A stretch of 62,574 bases of DNA from Multifurca ochricompacta (taxonomy: Eukaryota > Basidiomycota > Agaricomycetes > Russulales > Russulaceae), in the NCBI GenBank assembly GCA_022496185.1, contig WTXG01000216.1:1-62574 (forward strand), in the 5' to 3' direction. Position numbers and translations under genes: made by a program. This document shows positions 18,387-30,007 of this stretch, piece after piece. Position 1 is the stretch's first letter. Each line of letters begins with the position of its first letter. The notes under the pieces are model-generated. The model made no database searches and was not told where the DNA came from. It was given only the letters and a program-made list of their open reading frames with translations.

Positions 18387-20168
18387 AGCCAGTAGTTCCC
18401 TGTCCCAAATATTGTAGTTCCTTTCTGCTGATGAGAATGTTTCTGAGTAGAATGCAACCGGGTGAAGGATTCCTTCAGTGTCTCTTTGTGACAAGACCAC
18501 GCTGTTGGCATACATGGAAGCATCGACTTCCAGTTCAAAGGGTTTGGTTAAGTCGGGTTGGATAAGGACTGGTTCAGAGCTGATGATCGCTTTTATCTGG
18601 TCAAATGCCTTCTGCTGTAATTTGTCCCAGTGCCAGGGCATGTCCTTTTTCAACAAATCATTGAGTGGTTGGGCAATGGCCAAAAATCCCTTGACGAAGC
18701 ATTGGTAGAAATTACAAAAACTGATGAATGACCTGACATCTTTGGTACACTGCGGGATAGACCATTCTCGGATGCCTTGTACCTTTACAGGGTCCATACA
18801 TACTTGCCCCCCTTCTAGGATGACACCCAGGTATTTGATGGTCTTTTGCTCAAAGGAACATTTGGCAGGTTTCAAGTAAAGGTCGTGCTTTGCCAGGATT
18901 TCCAGTACTTCGTGAACTTGGGTCTGGTGATGATAAATGTCGTCTCTTGTAGCCACTAGGATGTCGTCCATGTACACCACCACTTCTTCTGTAAGGATCA
19001 GGTCTCAGAAGATATGATTCATCATGGACTGGAAGGTTGCTGGTGAGTTTGTTAAGCCAAAGAACATAATGTTGGGTTCAAAAAGTCCTTGATTGGTCTT
19101 AAAGGCAGCCTTGGGCTGGTTGCCTTCTCAAATATGAATGTTATTATAACCCCAGCGAATGTCCATCTTTGAGAACAGGGCTTTATCATGCATTTTATTG
19201 ATGATTTCCGAGATCAGAGGAAGGGGGTAGTTGTTTTTCACCGTGAGTTTGTTAATCTGTCTGTAGTCCTGTACCGGTCGCAGTTTCCCATCCTTCTTTT
19301 TAATGAAAAAGAAGGGTGAAGCATAGGGTGAGTTGGAAGGTCATATGTATCCTTTTGCTAGGTGTTCTTCCAGGAAGGTGGAGAGTGCCTCCTTCTCAGG
19401 TTGAGACAGTGGGTAAATCTTACAATCTACTGATTGTGGGGCATTTGGGATGAAGTCAATGGTGTGATCCCAAGGTCGAGAGGGAGGGAAACGTTGAGAC
19501 TCTTCTTCTGAGAAAACCTTCCAGTGTCAGTGGTATTCTGCTGGCACTACTTCTTCAAATGTCTTTTCCGGGTTTTTCTGTGCCTCTGCCTGGGCCAATT
19601 CTGATGCCTTCGTAACATAGCAATACACCTGATCCACAGGTTCCATGTCACTCCAGGTGACGGCCAATCCCATAATGATAGCATGGGTTAGGGGGTGTCG
19701 TGCAGCGTAGTCATATCCCAGGGACGTAATAAGAACTGGGTAGAAATCTTTGTCCATCATTGCTTCTGCCCAGTTGATCTTGGGCTCAAATGCTGCTAGC
19801 CATGGGTACCCCAAAACCATGTCTTTGTCTCCTAGATCCATGATGAGGAAGCAAAGTTGTTTGGTTTGCTCCCCAACCTGTACTTCCAAGTCACAGCAGT
19901 GCATGATCTTTCTGGCTTTGTTAGCCATTCCATCTATGTTCCAAATGTTTTTCTCTTGGGGAAGTAACTGTGTCCCCAGTCCCAACATTCTCTGAAGTCT
20001 TTGACTGATAAAGTTATCTGTTGCTCCAGAGTTGATCAATATCTGTCTGTCGGCCATCTTCTGCTTGGTTTCAAAGTGTACTGGTATTTTTAGAGACTTG
20101 AAACAACTAGTGTACACAGAAGTTACATGGAGTGCTCTTGCCCAGGCTGATGGGGTCGAGCCAATCAA
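18387..20168 (-). pseudogene. Gypsy B pol: protease and reverse transcriptase
   Basis: Reads right to left. Protease: TGSTP-like start at 20168, INSGATDNFISQ (the usual D of DSG is N here), then MVLGYPWLAAFEPKINW. A linker follows, then RT with [14 protein letters not shown] near 18975 and FSFC-type motifs before RNase H residues DASMYANSVVL and NYNIWDRELLA, where element C is inserted. Stops and frame breaks lie between about 18985 and 19530 (for example TGA in place of CGA at the R of DLIL and in KLRPVQDY surroundings). The D-to-N change alone would abolish the protease. The continuation is at 8003-9769 (plus). Confidence 0.9.
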
Positions 20169-20899
20169 AAATCCTTTTGGCCAAAGGCCTTATCGACAAT
20201 CAGGGCACATACTGCCTCGTCCTCGTTCATCATATGTTCCCATATTGCTGCTGCCTTCTGTTCTTTGGTCTTTGGGGCGGTTACTGGGTTTTCTTTTGCT
20301 GGAGTGGGCAAATTCTGTACTGGCGGTACTGTGGTAGTAGTGGCTACTGTTGCTTCAGCAGCATGGACTGTTTTCTTTGGGCAAAATTGCAACATATGCC
20401 CTTGTGCTTGGCAGTGAAAGCAACACCCTTCCTTCATAAGGTTTCTTTTTTCATCATCGGTGAGGGCTGCACAGGCTTTGGTGCGATCTGCTGATGTATC
20501 CATGGTGTTGGGGTCTCGCAAGGTAGTAGGTTTTACCCCAAACACCACCTTCCACTGATCATGGGTCTTGCCCTTCTTTGTGTCTATTCCAAAGCGCATT
20601 TGGAAGTCTAAATAATCCTGCTGCTGCATCCTAGCAGCACTTGTCCACTGGCTCCACGATTTGGGGTGATGGAATTGGATGATATTTTTCACCAGGGGGT
20701 TGGGCAGCCCCTGGGAGAAGAGGTCGAGCATTGCCTCTTCATTCACATCGTACCCCGCTCTCTTGGCCAGGTTGCGGAACTTGGCTACATAGCCATCCAA
20801 GTCCCCTCTCTCCATTTTGAGGGACTTCAATTCTCTGGTGGCTTTCTGTTTGGCCTGCCCATCCGTGAAGGCATCTTTAAATCTTTGCGCCACTATATC
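20165..20899 (-). pseudogene. Gypsy B gag, C-terminal part
   Basis: Capsid C-terminus (FSQGLPNPLVKNIIQFHHPKS), linker with MDTSADRTKA, zinc knuckle CFHCQAQGHMLQFCPKK, then an Ala/Thr-rich tail ending FGQKDF and stop at the G GAT TTT heptamer (20174-20168). The knuckle fits C-x2-C-x4-H-x4-C. It is interrupted upstream at 20899 by element D (TSD ATATC 20895-20899) and continues at 25343. Confidence 0.9.
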
Positions 20900-21405
20900 T
20901 GTGACAGAATTCTCCCTGCGATGTTACTAATGACTTGACATCATGTTTCACCAGTGTTTTGCTTACTGAGGGCCTAACCCCTCCTAATTCTCCTTAGTTC
21001 TAGCTCATTCTACTGCACAACCATTTAGATACTATGTCATAGTCCTAGAACCTTCTATTTACTATGACATAGCTAGAACTACTTGTATTTAAAGTACAGT
21101 AAAGTAGAGAGACAGACCTAAGTCTGTTCTCTTGTGTTCAATCAAAGGTGCTTCGGACTTCATTGAATCCTCTCAGTTAGAGCCCCACTTGAACTCTCCA
21201 AGATGTGACTTGGAGAGCCTTCATCATCTTGAACTTGTTGCAGGACTTAGAGTCTCTGCCGTTGACTTCGAATCTCATGCGCGTGCCCTCTGACTTTGTC
21301 ATGGGCTTGACTAGATCTTGACTCTATTGTAACTTTGAACCTTGCCTTGACTTGGAAGACTTGCTCCCGTCCGACCCCGACACAGTTCCGCACCTAACTG
21401 TGACA
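20900..21405 (+). repeat. 5' LTR of element D
   Basis: 506 bp. TATTTAAA at 21086-21093, and 33 nt after its start TAAGTCTGTTCT (21119-21130). That 12-base stretch is the exact complement of the primer site AGAACAGACTTA at 21408-21419, two bases after the LTR. A CTATGTCATAG/CTATGACATAG pair near 21032-21070 and an AACTCTCCAAG/CTTGGAGAG inverted pair near 21194-21215 are internal structures. Confidence 0.95.
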
Positions 21406-22719
21406 TTAGAACAGACTTACCTAGAACCAGAAAAGAAAAAAGAACTGAAGAAGAAAAGAACTTACCGAACGTGTGAGGTGATGACAACACATCCCTCACC
21501 CCGACACCGGAACTCGATCCATCTTGATCCTGGTGACCTGATTTATCCTGGTCATCATCTTGACCTTGATAACTTGACTCCGATCCGTATTGATCCCCTT
21601 GATTCGTCGCGGTCGATGTACTGACCGCGGCTTCAATTCCTTGCTTTGTCGTGGTCAACATACTGACCGCGGCTTGACTCCTTGATCCATCATGGTCGAC
21701 GTAGTGACTGTGGCTTGATTCCTTCAATCTGTCTTGATCATCGTCTTGATCTTGACTGCCAGATTCTGTCTTGGTTGCGACCTTGACAGTTTGATGCAAT
21801 CACGTTTGATCGTTTATTGATTTGCTGTGGTCGAGGTACTGACCGCGGCTTGATTGTGGTCAAGGTAGACCACCGAATGGACCCCGGATGCCAGTGATCC
21901 TGATTGCCAGACCAGAACTGCAAGGTGACAATGAGTCGTCCCTTGTACGAAACCCAGAAAGTCGCGACGACCACACAAGAACCCTGAACCCCGACCTTGA
22001 AAGAACATGTCTCTTGAAGACTGACCTCGACATCGAAACCTGATAGAAGAGTCAGAACCTGAGAAAAGAAATGACTCACCAAACCCGCAAGGCAACAACA
22101 ACGTGTCCCTTGCTTTGACACCGAACCCAACCTCAGAGCTTGATAACGCTTCAATCAAATCCCACAACCAACTTATAGTTCTTGCAAGAGGACTCCCCAA
22201 CCAGAAACTGAAGACATACCACCTGAAAACCGAAACCGCCTTACATCGCTCGCCAGCGATCCCCGACCAACAGCGTCCAGAGTAACGGACCTGTGAACCC
22301 AAAATCCTTGAACCCCGACTTGAAGCAACCTTGCTTCACGAACAGACCATCAAATCCATTGAAAAGAAACTTGACACTGTGACTCCAAAGTCCCGGTTTG
22401 ACATCCCAAGCCCGCGCTGTCGATAACATCACCATACATCTAAAGAAGAACACCAAGTACACCTGAAAACTAGAAGGCAACTTGAAGCAATTAGAATTGC
22501 CCCAGAAAGGAGCGGGATTAAACTCACCTATAGATCCGATTCCACGACCATCCAGAACAAAAGGTCTTGAATTGCCCACATTCTGAAGAGGGAAGGGAAC
22601 ATCAGCAACACAACAGAGAACAGAACAAACACTTCTGCAGAGTGACCCACCGCCGAACTGACCGGAGTTTGCCGTGGGAAGACAGGTCTGACTCAAAGGA
22701 AAACACAAAAACGCATTTT
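21406..22719 (+). other. Element D 5' interior, no intact gene; 42-bp tandem repeats
   Basis: Starts with the self-priming site 21408-21419. A Lys/Glu-rich open stretch (EKKKELKKKR, near 21430-21460) has no recognisable domain. From about 21612 to 21720 a motif GTCGAYGTACTGACCGCGGCTT recurs about every 42 bp (three units), with a fourth near 21829-21850. The rest is C/T-rich and shows no supportable coding region. Confidence 0.6.
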
Positions 22720-23062
22720 CCTTCTTCCAAGCTGGCACCACGCCGATTTGGACCGTTCACAATAAAAAGATCAGATACCTTCAACTGCCTGCCAATTAAA
22801 CTTGCCAGCCCACATGAAGATACACAACATGTATCCCTTATCACCCTATCATGAAACAGAAGCCAACTGAGTGAGCTACACACGCCCGCCACCTAATCTT
22901 GTCAACAGCGAAGAAGAATATGAAGTAGGACGCCTTACCAGCCATTGATATCATGGCCGTACAAAGACACTGCATTCCTAGTCCACTGGAAAGGTTACCC
23001 TTCAAGCGATGACTCTTGGACGCCTGCCGCTCCAACATCTATGTGTCGAGGATGCCACAAGC
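22720..23062 (+). pseudogene. Element D integrase C-terminus and chromodomain remnant
   Basis: GPY/F-type segment SSKLAPRRFGPFTIKRSD at about 22727-22780. After a gap with stops comes a chromodomain core FLVHWKGYPSSDDSWTPAAP at about 22971-23036. It is followed by a purine run (TTAGGAGGGGGGTAAT, about 23064-23079) that looks like a polypurine tract. No catalytic D,D,E residues are present. It shows that D derives from a chromovirus distinct in sequence from A, B, C and M. Confidence 0.75.
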
Positions 23063-23079
23063 CTTAGGAGGGGGGTAAT

Positions 23080-24831
23080 TATTCCATCTGTGACTCAGTG
23101 TTTCCCCAGAAATTCGCTCTACTCTGGCACACATCAAGAACTTCACTCGCCCTTTCACTCAAATCATCCACCAGACCCACCGAACACCTAGAATGTCGAC
23201 TCTGAAGACTCTCGCCACCAACATCTCAGCCGACAATGAAACCTGAATCTGGCACATCACAACAGCCCTGGATGCCACCAACAAAACAGCAATAATGTTT
23301 CCTGCAATGGCACTGACGCTGTTACAACTCACTGTCGACTGCCTGGACAGTGGGTTGTATGCGAAGGGGAAGGGATTTGGAAGTGGGCAAAGGGTGAGAG
23401 TGAGGGTGAAAGTGCAAGGGAGACGAAGCGAACAGCTCAAGGGCGAGGGATGAGAAGCCTTCCACAAGGTGGGGCTAATCTCCTAGGTAATCAGGAACCG
23501 GATCACAAGTGGACAGTCTGGAGCTGTCCATTCTATTCCTAAAGGGTTTATATATGTAATTACAACCAGGACTTTGGTCTGTGCACCACTTTAGGGGAGG
23601 TTAACTTCGCTTTAACTCCCTACTGATCCACCAATGAGAATAGCCCCACTTTTTGGGCTTAGAAATCCGCAGTCCGCAGTCCGCAGTCCGCAGTTTGTGG
23701 ACTGCTGTTTAGGCATTGTGGGGTTCTGTTAGTACTCTTCCCACAGGTCTCCAATTTGGCAGGAGTCCGGCCCTGGTCCGGACCGGCCCTTCTCTGGTCT
23801 TAATCTAGGGTTATCTTTGTCTCTGAGGGTTTTACAAGGTCTCTGGGAGCGTCTGAGGATTTCTGGGGGGGTCAGGAGGTTTTCTAGGGTGTCAGTTCAT
23901 GACAGACGCTGCCTCCCACACCAGCACTACCAAATGAAGACCTGATTGTTACAAGAAGTCGGAACATGCTTGCTGACACATGCACGCTACACAGTCCAAT
24001 GACAACCCAAGAATCAAGTATCGACCTGACTCTCCAGTTCTGCCGACCCCGCGGCCATGTCAGTCGACGACAGATCGTCATAGGTACACCCACCCTGGGC
24101 CGCCATTTGTTCGAAACCACGTCCACTTGATGCACTACCAACACCGATGCATCAGGAGTAATGAAGGTCGCACCTTACACGCCAGGTTTGTGAGTTTCAA
24201 TTACCGACAACATAACCCCCAGGTCCTCACCACGATGGGCAAGGGCCAGCCACCCCTTTTCTTTCGCGCTCCACGCTAGAAACCACTCTCGAACCCCGCA
24301 ATGCCCCAATCCTCCAATTTCGCACTTCCAACAGCAACTCTTCAACACGGAGATGCCTCACACTGAACTGGTCAACACCACGCTGGATGACCTTCGTGAC
24401 CCTGGGGTCTGGGCTGAGGTGACGAGATTCCACACCGTGACTAACAACTTGGACGTAGCCCAGCAGGCCGTGGCTGCCGCACGAAAGCAAATAGAATAGC
24501 AGTCCAGAAGGTATGAACATCGACGCAAGAGCTGACATGATGCAACGCATACCACCAAATTTATCCGCACCTCACCTACCTATACGCCTGGCAAGATCAC
24601 ACCCGACCGAACAAGCTCACAAGATTCGTGCCGTCTTGCAAGAGGACTTGACAACACACGACACCTTCAAACACCAACGACCCTGCAAGGTCCGCACAGC
24701 ATCCAAAGCTGCATGATGACTGGACGATACTCAACAACCACTCGACGACTGCGTGTGCCGCGACCACGAACCCTGCCACCACCGACATTCAACGATGTTT
24801 GGGGGCAAACATCAGCCTACAGAAGGGGTAA
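23080..24831 (+). other. Element D 3' interior; unassigned, with one helical coding remnant
   Basis: Contains a 7-bp microsatellite (CGCAGTC x4) near 23669-23697, a CCGGACCGG-centred dyad near 23776, and TATA-like TTTATATATG near 23550. From 24352 an open stretch reads MPHTELVNTTLDDLRDPGVW and continues helically (AQQAVAAARKQIE) to a stop near 24499. By position this may be an ORF3-like remnant, but no similarity can be shown by eye. Polypurine tract AGAAGGGGTAA ends at 24831. Confidence 0.45.
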
Positions 24832-25337
24832 TGTGACAGAATTCTCCCTGCGACGTTACTAATGACTTGACATCATGTTTCACCAGTGTTTTGCTTACTG
24901 AGGGCCTAACCCCTCCTAATTCTCCTTAGTTCTAGCTCATTCTACTGCACAACCATTTAGATACTATGTCATAGTCCTAGAACCTTCTATTTACTATGAC
25001 ATAGCTAGAACTACTTGTATTTAAAGTACAGTAAAGTAGAGAGACAGACCTAAGTCTGTTCTCTTGTGTTCAATCAAAGGTGCTTCGGACTTCATTGAAT
25101 CCTCTCAGTTAGAGCCCCACTTGAACTCTCCAAGATGTGACTTGGAGAGCCTTCATCATCTTGAACTTGTTGCAGGACTTAGAGTCTCTGCCGTTGACTT
25201 CGAATCTCATGTGCGTGCCCTCTGACTTTGTCATGGGCTTGACTAGATCTTGACTCTATTGTAACTTTGAACCTTGCCTTGACTTGGAAGACTTGCTCCT
25301 GTCTGACCCCAACACAGTTCCGCACCTAACTGTGACA
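24832..25337 (+). repeat. 3' LTR of element D
   Basis: 506 bp, the same length as the 5' copy. Visible differences are transitions at CpG sites, such as GCGAC/GCGAT, CATGTGCG/CATGCGCG and CTGTCTGACCCCAA/CCGTCCGACCCCGA. Followed by TSD ATATC. Confidence 0.95.
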
Positions 25338-25342
25338 ATATC

Positions 25343-26137
25343 CCACAGATCCTCATCTGTGGTTCTGGTTCCGGCTGTAACTCTGTTGTTCAGCCATTCA
25401 ATCTGCTCCATTGTCCAATCATCGACAGAATCCCCTCTGATAAGCAAGAGGAAAAGGTTGGTGCATTGGAAGGGGTTCACGATTTGTGGGATGTCATGAT
25501 TGAAGTTTTTGAACGTCTCAAACTCGAGCATGAACTTTTTGCTCTGAGATCGATTGCCAGTGAACATGGTTGGCAGGACTCCTGTAAGGTGTCCTGATGG
25601 GGGGGGGAGGTTCAGAGCAGGGACAACTGGAGTGGGATCTGGTAACTGTGCAGCAATGGTCAACATTGTTGGGTGAATGATGGTCGGGGTGTCTGAGGTT
25701 TGTCATGTGATCTGGGGAGAGACTAAAGCAGGTGTTCTGAACGTAGTACTCTCTGGTGCAACTGTCTGAGCCATAAAACCAGTGGCTATGACTTGTGCGT
25801 CTTCGCTACTTTCTTCAATATATTCTTCTGTTTCTGAATCGGTGACGATGGCTGGAGGATTCTCTCTCCAAGGTCCTAGGCTGTACTCTGGTGGGGCAGG
25901 TCCTGTGGTAACCCAGGAACGATGGCTTCTAGAGTAACGGATACGGTACCAGACCCATTTCTGTTCATTGTATTCAACTGGCTGGTACTGATCGTTGTGA
26001 TAGACGTAGTATCCAAACTCGGTTTCAAAATCTTTCCAGACAGCAGAGCCAAGGACTTGTTGAGAAAGATTATCCTTGTCTCGGCAGTCGATAAGTTCTT
26101 CATTGTGCAAGGTCTGACTGTGGCTGGATGAAGCCAC
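25343..26137 (-). pseudogene. Gypsy B gag, N-terminal part
   Basis: Begins with GTG at 26137 in the context CCACCGTGGC, reading MASSHSQTLHNEELIDC in one frame. Aromatic region WKDFETEFGYYVYHNDQYQP, acidic and Pro-rich linker, then capsid start LPTMFTGNRSQSKKFMLEF up to the D insertion. A TGA near 25706 breaks it after SPQIT. The LPPPSG motif precedes the capsid, as in the other gags. Confidence 0.88.
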
Positions 26138-26159
26138 GGTGGGGAGAGACTCAACTTAA

Positions 26160-26752
26160 TGTAACGCCTGGTGCGGGTGTTTGGCATGACATGTGACAAG
26201 TCGTGTAGCAAAACTACGAAGTCAGGTATGTACTGTCTTTCAAGTACACGGAGTTCAGGTGAGAAGTCAATACCAAGGAGCTAATCCCTTAGTATCGGTG
26301 AGCAGAAGAGTGCCAAAAGCACTGAGACAATTCAAGAGTTGGGTCTTAGAGATCACCCAGAAGGTAATGCACCAAGTCGATTGAAGAAGTCGAGTCTGAG
26401 GCATACAGGCTATCTAGGCAGGCCTTATATACGTAACAGAGGTCAGAGTCTAAATCGGAGTACGTACTTGGTGTATCAATGAAGCTGTAATCTAACCAAA
26501 GGGGGAACGGAGTCAGGGTGGGCCAGGTGAGAATATACGTAGACAAATCTGGTATAGTCACGATTCTGGTGGGAAAATACGTAAGCATTCTGATGTAAGG
26601 TATGAGTCAGAGATAAGCACAGCCCAAGTCAAAGATAAGGAACAAATATGTACAAAGGAAGTCGTAACACAGTCAACAAAGGACAAGTGGGGCCAAACAG
26701 CACGTCACGTGAAAGGAAAAGGGAAATGAGACAGAGAACGGGGTTTGTAACA
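26160..26752 (-). repeat. 5' LTR of Gypsy B (intact, 593 bp)
   Basis: Element orientation TGTTACAAACCCCGTTC to CCAGGCGTTACA. The R stretch AGACTCGACTT near 26397-26387 complements the primer site AAGTTGAGTCT next to the LTR, with one C/T-type mismatch. TSD CATTC follows at 26753-26757. It is the uninterrupted reference that proves how the split 3' LTR (4040-4421 + 11013-11225) must join. Confidence 0.96.
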
Positions 26753-26757
26753 CATTC

Positions 26758-27438
26758 ACAGATGGGCAAGCCAAGCAGAAGGCTGCTTGTGAGCTGAAAT
26801 CCCTGAAGATGGAGAAAGGGGATTTGGACGCCTATGTGGCAAAGTTCAGAAGCCTGGCCAATAGAGCAGGTTACAACACTGATGAGGAGGCAACACTAGA
26901 CCTCTTCTCTCAAGGGTTGCCCAACCCACTAGTCAAAAATATTATCCAGTTCCACCACCCCCAGGACTGGGATGGATGGGTTGATGCTGCTTGCCAACAG
27001 CAGCAAGATTACCTTGACTTCCAAACATGCTTTGGAATAGACACCAAGAAAGGAAAGACTTGAGACCAGTGGAAGGCTGCCTTCAGAGTCAAGCCTGCAC
27101 ACCACACACAGAGGGACCCAAATGCTATGGACACCTCTGCAGATAGGACTAAGGCCAGGGCCACACTCACAGAAGACAAGCAACAGACATTAATGAAAGA
27201 AGGATGATGTTTTTGCTGCAAAGTGCAAGGACATATGTCTTGAGACTGTCCCAAGAAAGGAGCATGTGTGGTGGAAGCAACAATGACACCTGTTGCCCCC
27301 ATCCAGAATAATCCACCCACCATTGACAAGTGAACCAAGGAAGAGAAGGCCCAGGATATATGGGCCAATATGATGAAGGAGAGCAAAGAAGTGTGCGCCA
27401 TCTTGGTAGAAAAGGCATTTGCAAAGAAGGATTTTTAA
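26758..27438 (+). pseudogene. Gypsy A gag, C-terminal part
   Basis: Resumes after B: TDGQAKQKAACELKSLKMEK, capsid C-terminus FSQGLPNPLVKNIIQFHHPQ, MDTSADRTKA linker and a decayed zinc knuckle CFCCKVQGHMS-stop-DCPKK. TGA codons at 27061, 27207, 27241 and 27334 replace arginines. Ends KKDF then TAA at 27436-27438, directly after the GGATTTT heptamer. Confidence 0.9.
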
Positions 27439-27439
27439 T

Positions 27440-28785
27440 AGGCTCAAACCCATTGGCCTGGGCACAAGCACTCCATGTTACATCTGTGTATACTAGTCAC
27501 TTCAAATCATTGAAAATACCAGTCCACTTTGAAACTACACAGAAAATGGCCAACTGAGATATCTTGGTGGATTCAGGAGCCACTGACAACTTCATTAACC
27601 CACGAATGATAAAGACAATGGGCTTAGGGATGCTGGCACTCCCTCAAGAAAAGAATATCTGGAATAATGATGGAACTGCCAATTGTGCAGGAAAGATCAC
27701 TCACTACACTGACCTCAAAGTCCAAGTGGGAGAAGCAACCAAGGTCATCCATTTCCTTATTACAGATTTAGGAGATGAGGACCTCGTACTTGGATACCCA
27801 TGGTTGGCAGCATTTGAGCTGAAAATCAACTGGACAGATGCCACCATGGATAAAGACTCCTACCCAACCATCATCATGTCCCTTGGGTATGACTATGCTA
27901 TCTGACACTCAGTGATATGAGGGGTGAGTGAGGAAGAGGAACTAGTAACAGAAGATCCTGGTTGATGTTATGTTACCAAGGCATCAGAACTAGCACAGAA
28001 GGCAGTACAAGGGCAGACTGAGAAAATGTTCAAGGAAGTGGTACTGGAAGCATATCACCGACACTGGAAAGTGTTTTCCAAAGAAGAGTCACAGCGATTC
28101 CTGCCTGCACACCCATGGGATCATGCTATTGACTTTATACCAGATGCACCTGCTGTGATAGATTGCAAGATTTATCCTCTGTCTCAGCAGGAGCAGGTTG
28201 TGCTCACCACCTTCCTCAAAGAGCAGTTGGCAAAGGGATACATCCGACCATCCAAGTCACAATATGCCTCCCCTTTCTTCTTCATCAAAAAGAAGGATGG
28301 CAAACTCAGACCTGTCCAAGATTATTGTTGAATCAATGCCTATACCATAAAAAATACCTACCCACTGCCTCTCATCTCAGAACTTATTGACACCATGAGG
28401 AATAAATCACTCTTCTCGAAAATGGATGTACACTGGGGGTACAACAATGTCAGGATAAAAGAAGGAGACCAGGGTAAAGCAGCCTTTAAAACAAATCAAG
28501 GCCTATTTGAACCAAATGTCATGTTCTTCAGCCTTATGAATTCACCTGCGACATTCCAATCCATGATGAACCACATCTTCCGTGACCTCATCCTTACCAG
28601 CGAAGTAGTGGTTTACATGGATGACATACTGGTGGCAACTATGGATAATATAGGTCATCATTGGGAATGGGTACATCAGGTATTGGACATCTTGCACGAG
28701 CATGATCTATATCTCAAACCCACCAAATGCTCCTTTGAACAACAGAGTGTTGAGTACCTAGGAGTTATCCTCGAAGAAGGACAAG
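27440..28785 (+). pseudogene. Gypsy A pol: protease and reverse transcriptase
   Basis: Protease VDSGATDNFINPRMIKTMGL (27564 on) and [30 protein letters not shown] then stop at 28329, [15 protein letters not shown], and the catalytic [14 protein letters not shown] near 28610. It breaks off after [13 protein letters not shown] at the TSD ACAAG (28781-28785) of solo LTR F. Stops at 27904, 27917, 27964 and 28329 are TGA; most correspond to CGA in relatives. Confidence 0.9.
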
Positions 28786-30002
28786 TGTCACAGCCAGGTC
28801 TCTGCTGTGTCAGTCATCGTTTCAAGCTGCAGGCCCACAAGATACAAGAGGGGCATGCGTTGATTCAAGGTGTCAAGGCAAACCACAAGGGCCACATTCA
28901 AGGTTCAAGGCCCACACAAAGCAAGAGGGGCACATGTGCAAGAATGTTACGAACCCCGTCTCTTCCGACTTTCTTTCTCCTGCCTAACGATGACCCCTCC
29001 TTGCCGCCTACTTTACACTATCAGATCACGTCTCCATCGTGGATCCTTCACGTGCCCTGCTCCCCTCCCCGTGACTGCCTTTGTCCATGTTTGCGTTACT
29101 GTACTTGTGTTTGGACTCTTATCTTATCCCTTATCTTTACGACCGGACACTTACTTAATCCCCTATCAGAAGCCAGGCTTTACGCCCTCCGCTTTCGTAT
29201 ATTCGGGCCCACTTGACTCCGTTATCTTATCTATAGACGCCCATTCGATTACGTATATAAGTCCACTGTAACTACCTTGTAGACCTCAGACTCGACTTAT
29301 TGAATACATCGGTGTTTGTCTTCTGGACTTCCCCTTGAAACCCTTGACTCGACCGTCTCAGTGCTTTTGCCACTTTCCGTTCAACATTGTCACTCGGGAG
29401 CAGCCCCGTTGACTTTGACTCGTTCATCCTAAAACTCCAAGAGGCCTTATTGACCTCTTATCTGAACATACGTACAACGCTGTTGCACAAGTCGTGCAGA
29501 ACGTCTCACACCGGACGTAACAAAGAAGCGAGTTGAAGCAGAGGCAATAGGCCCTGCTGGAGGTTCTGGGGTGAAGGCTTCCTAAGTTGCAGCTTAGGAA
29601 GTTCAAGGGGATTCTGGTGAAGAACAGTAGACCTGTATTAGATACAAGAGAACAGACTTAAAGTCTGTCCCTCCAGTGTGTCCTACTTAAATACAAGTAT
29701 TCTAGTGTCTTTGTAAGTAAAGTAGAATGTAGTATAGTAAATATACATGTGAATCTCTAGTGGGAACTGAAGCAGGAATTGTAAGTGGTGTTGCACCCAC
29801 TCCAAAAGCAGATCAGTGTCAATCAAGTCAGTCCGAGGAATTTAGCAATTAGATAAGAAAGATCCATCAGCCCCAGTCACATGACTCAGAGTGAGAAGTG
29901 TCAAAAACATTGAAACAAAAGTCGAATGCGTGCAGGTTGAAAAACTGTCACAAGCGCATCACAAACGCGTCACAAACTGTTACATCGACAAAAAGCATCA
30001 CA
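28786..30002 (-). repeat. Solo LTR F (634 bp without its insert)
   Basis: Ends TGTCACAGCC...GCATCACA with TSD ACAAG on both sides (28781-28785, 30003-30007) in A pol. On the minus strand it has TATTTAAGT followed by TTTAAGTCTGTTCTCTTG, the same promoter/self-primer layout as element D, so F is a relative of D. No internal region is present, the result of LTR-LTR recombination. It holds solo LTR E at 28945-29522. Confidence 0.85.
28945..29522 (+). repeat. Solo LTR E (578 bp)
   Basis: TGTTACGAACCCCG to CCGGACGTAACA with TSD AAGAA (28940-28944, 29523-29527) inside LTR F. It shares the block ACTTACTTAATCCCCTATC, ATTACGTATATAAG and CAGACTCGACTTATTGAAT with LTRs A, C, G, H and M, placing it in the same chromovirus group, but its first 60 bp differ. 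Confidence 0.93.
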
Positions 30003-30007
30003 ACAAG

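Larger units (their letters stand above)
20900..25337 (+). mobile_element. Gypsy-derived non-autonomous LTR element D
   Basis: Two 506-bp LTRs (20900-21405, 24832-25337) start TGTGACAGAATTC and end CTAACTGTGACA. They differ at only a handful of sites, mostly C/T or G/A. TSD ATATC (20895-20899, 25338-25342) in B gag. The 3.4-kb interior has no gag, protease, RT or RNase H; only an integrase-C/chromodomain remnant and short coding scraps are seen. It must have moved using another element's enzymes. Solo LTRs of the same family lie at 48919-49424 and 54770-55284. Confidence 0.93.

Noticed and set aside
23455..23880. Separate SINE or solo LTR inside element D
   Set aside because: No A/B boxes, no TG...CA ends with flanking duplications could be found; left as unassigned interior.
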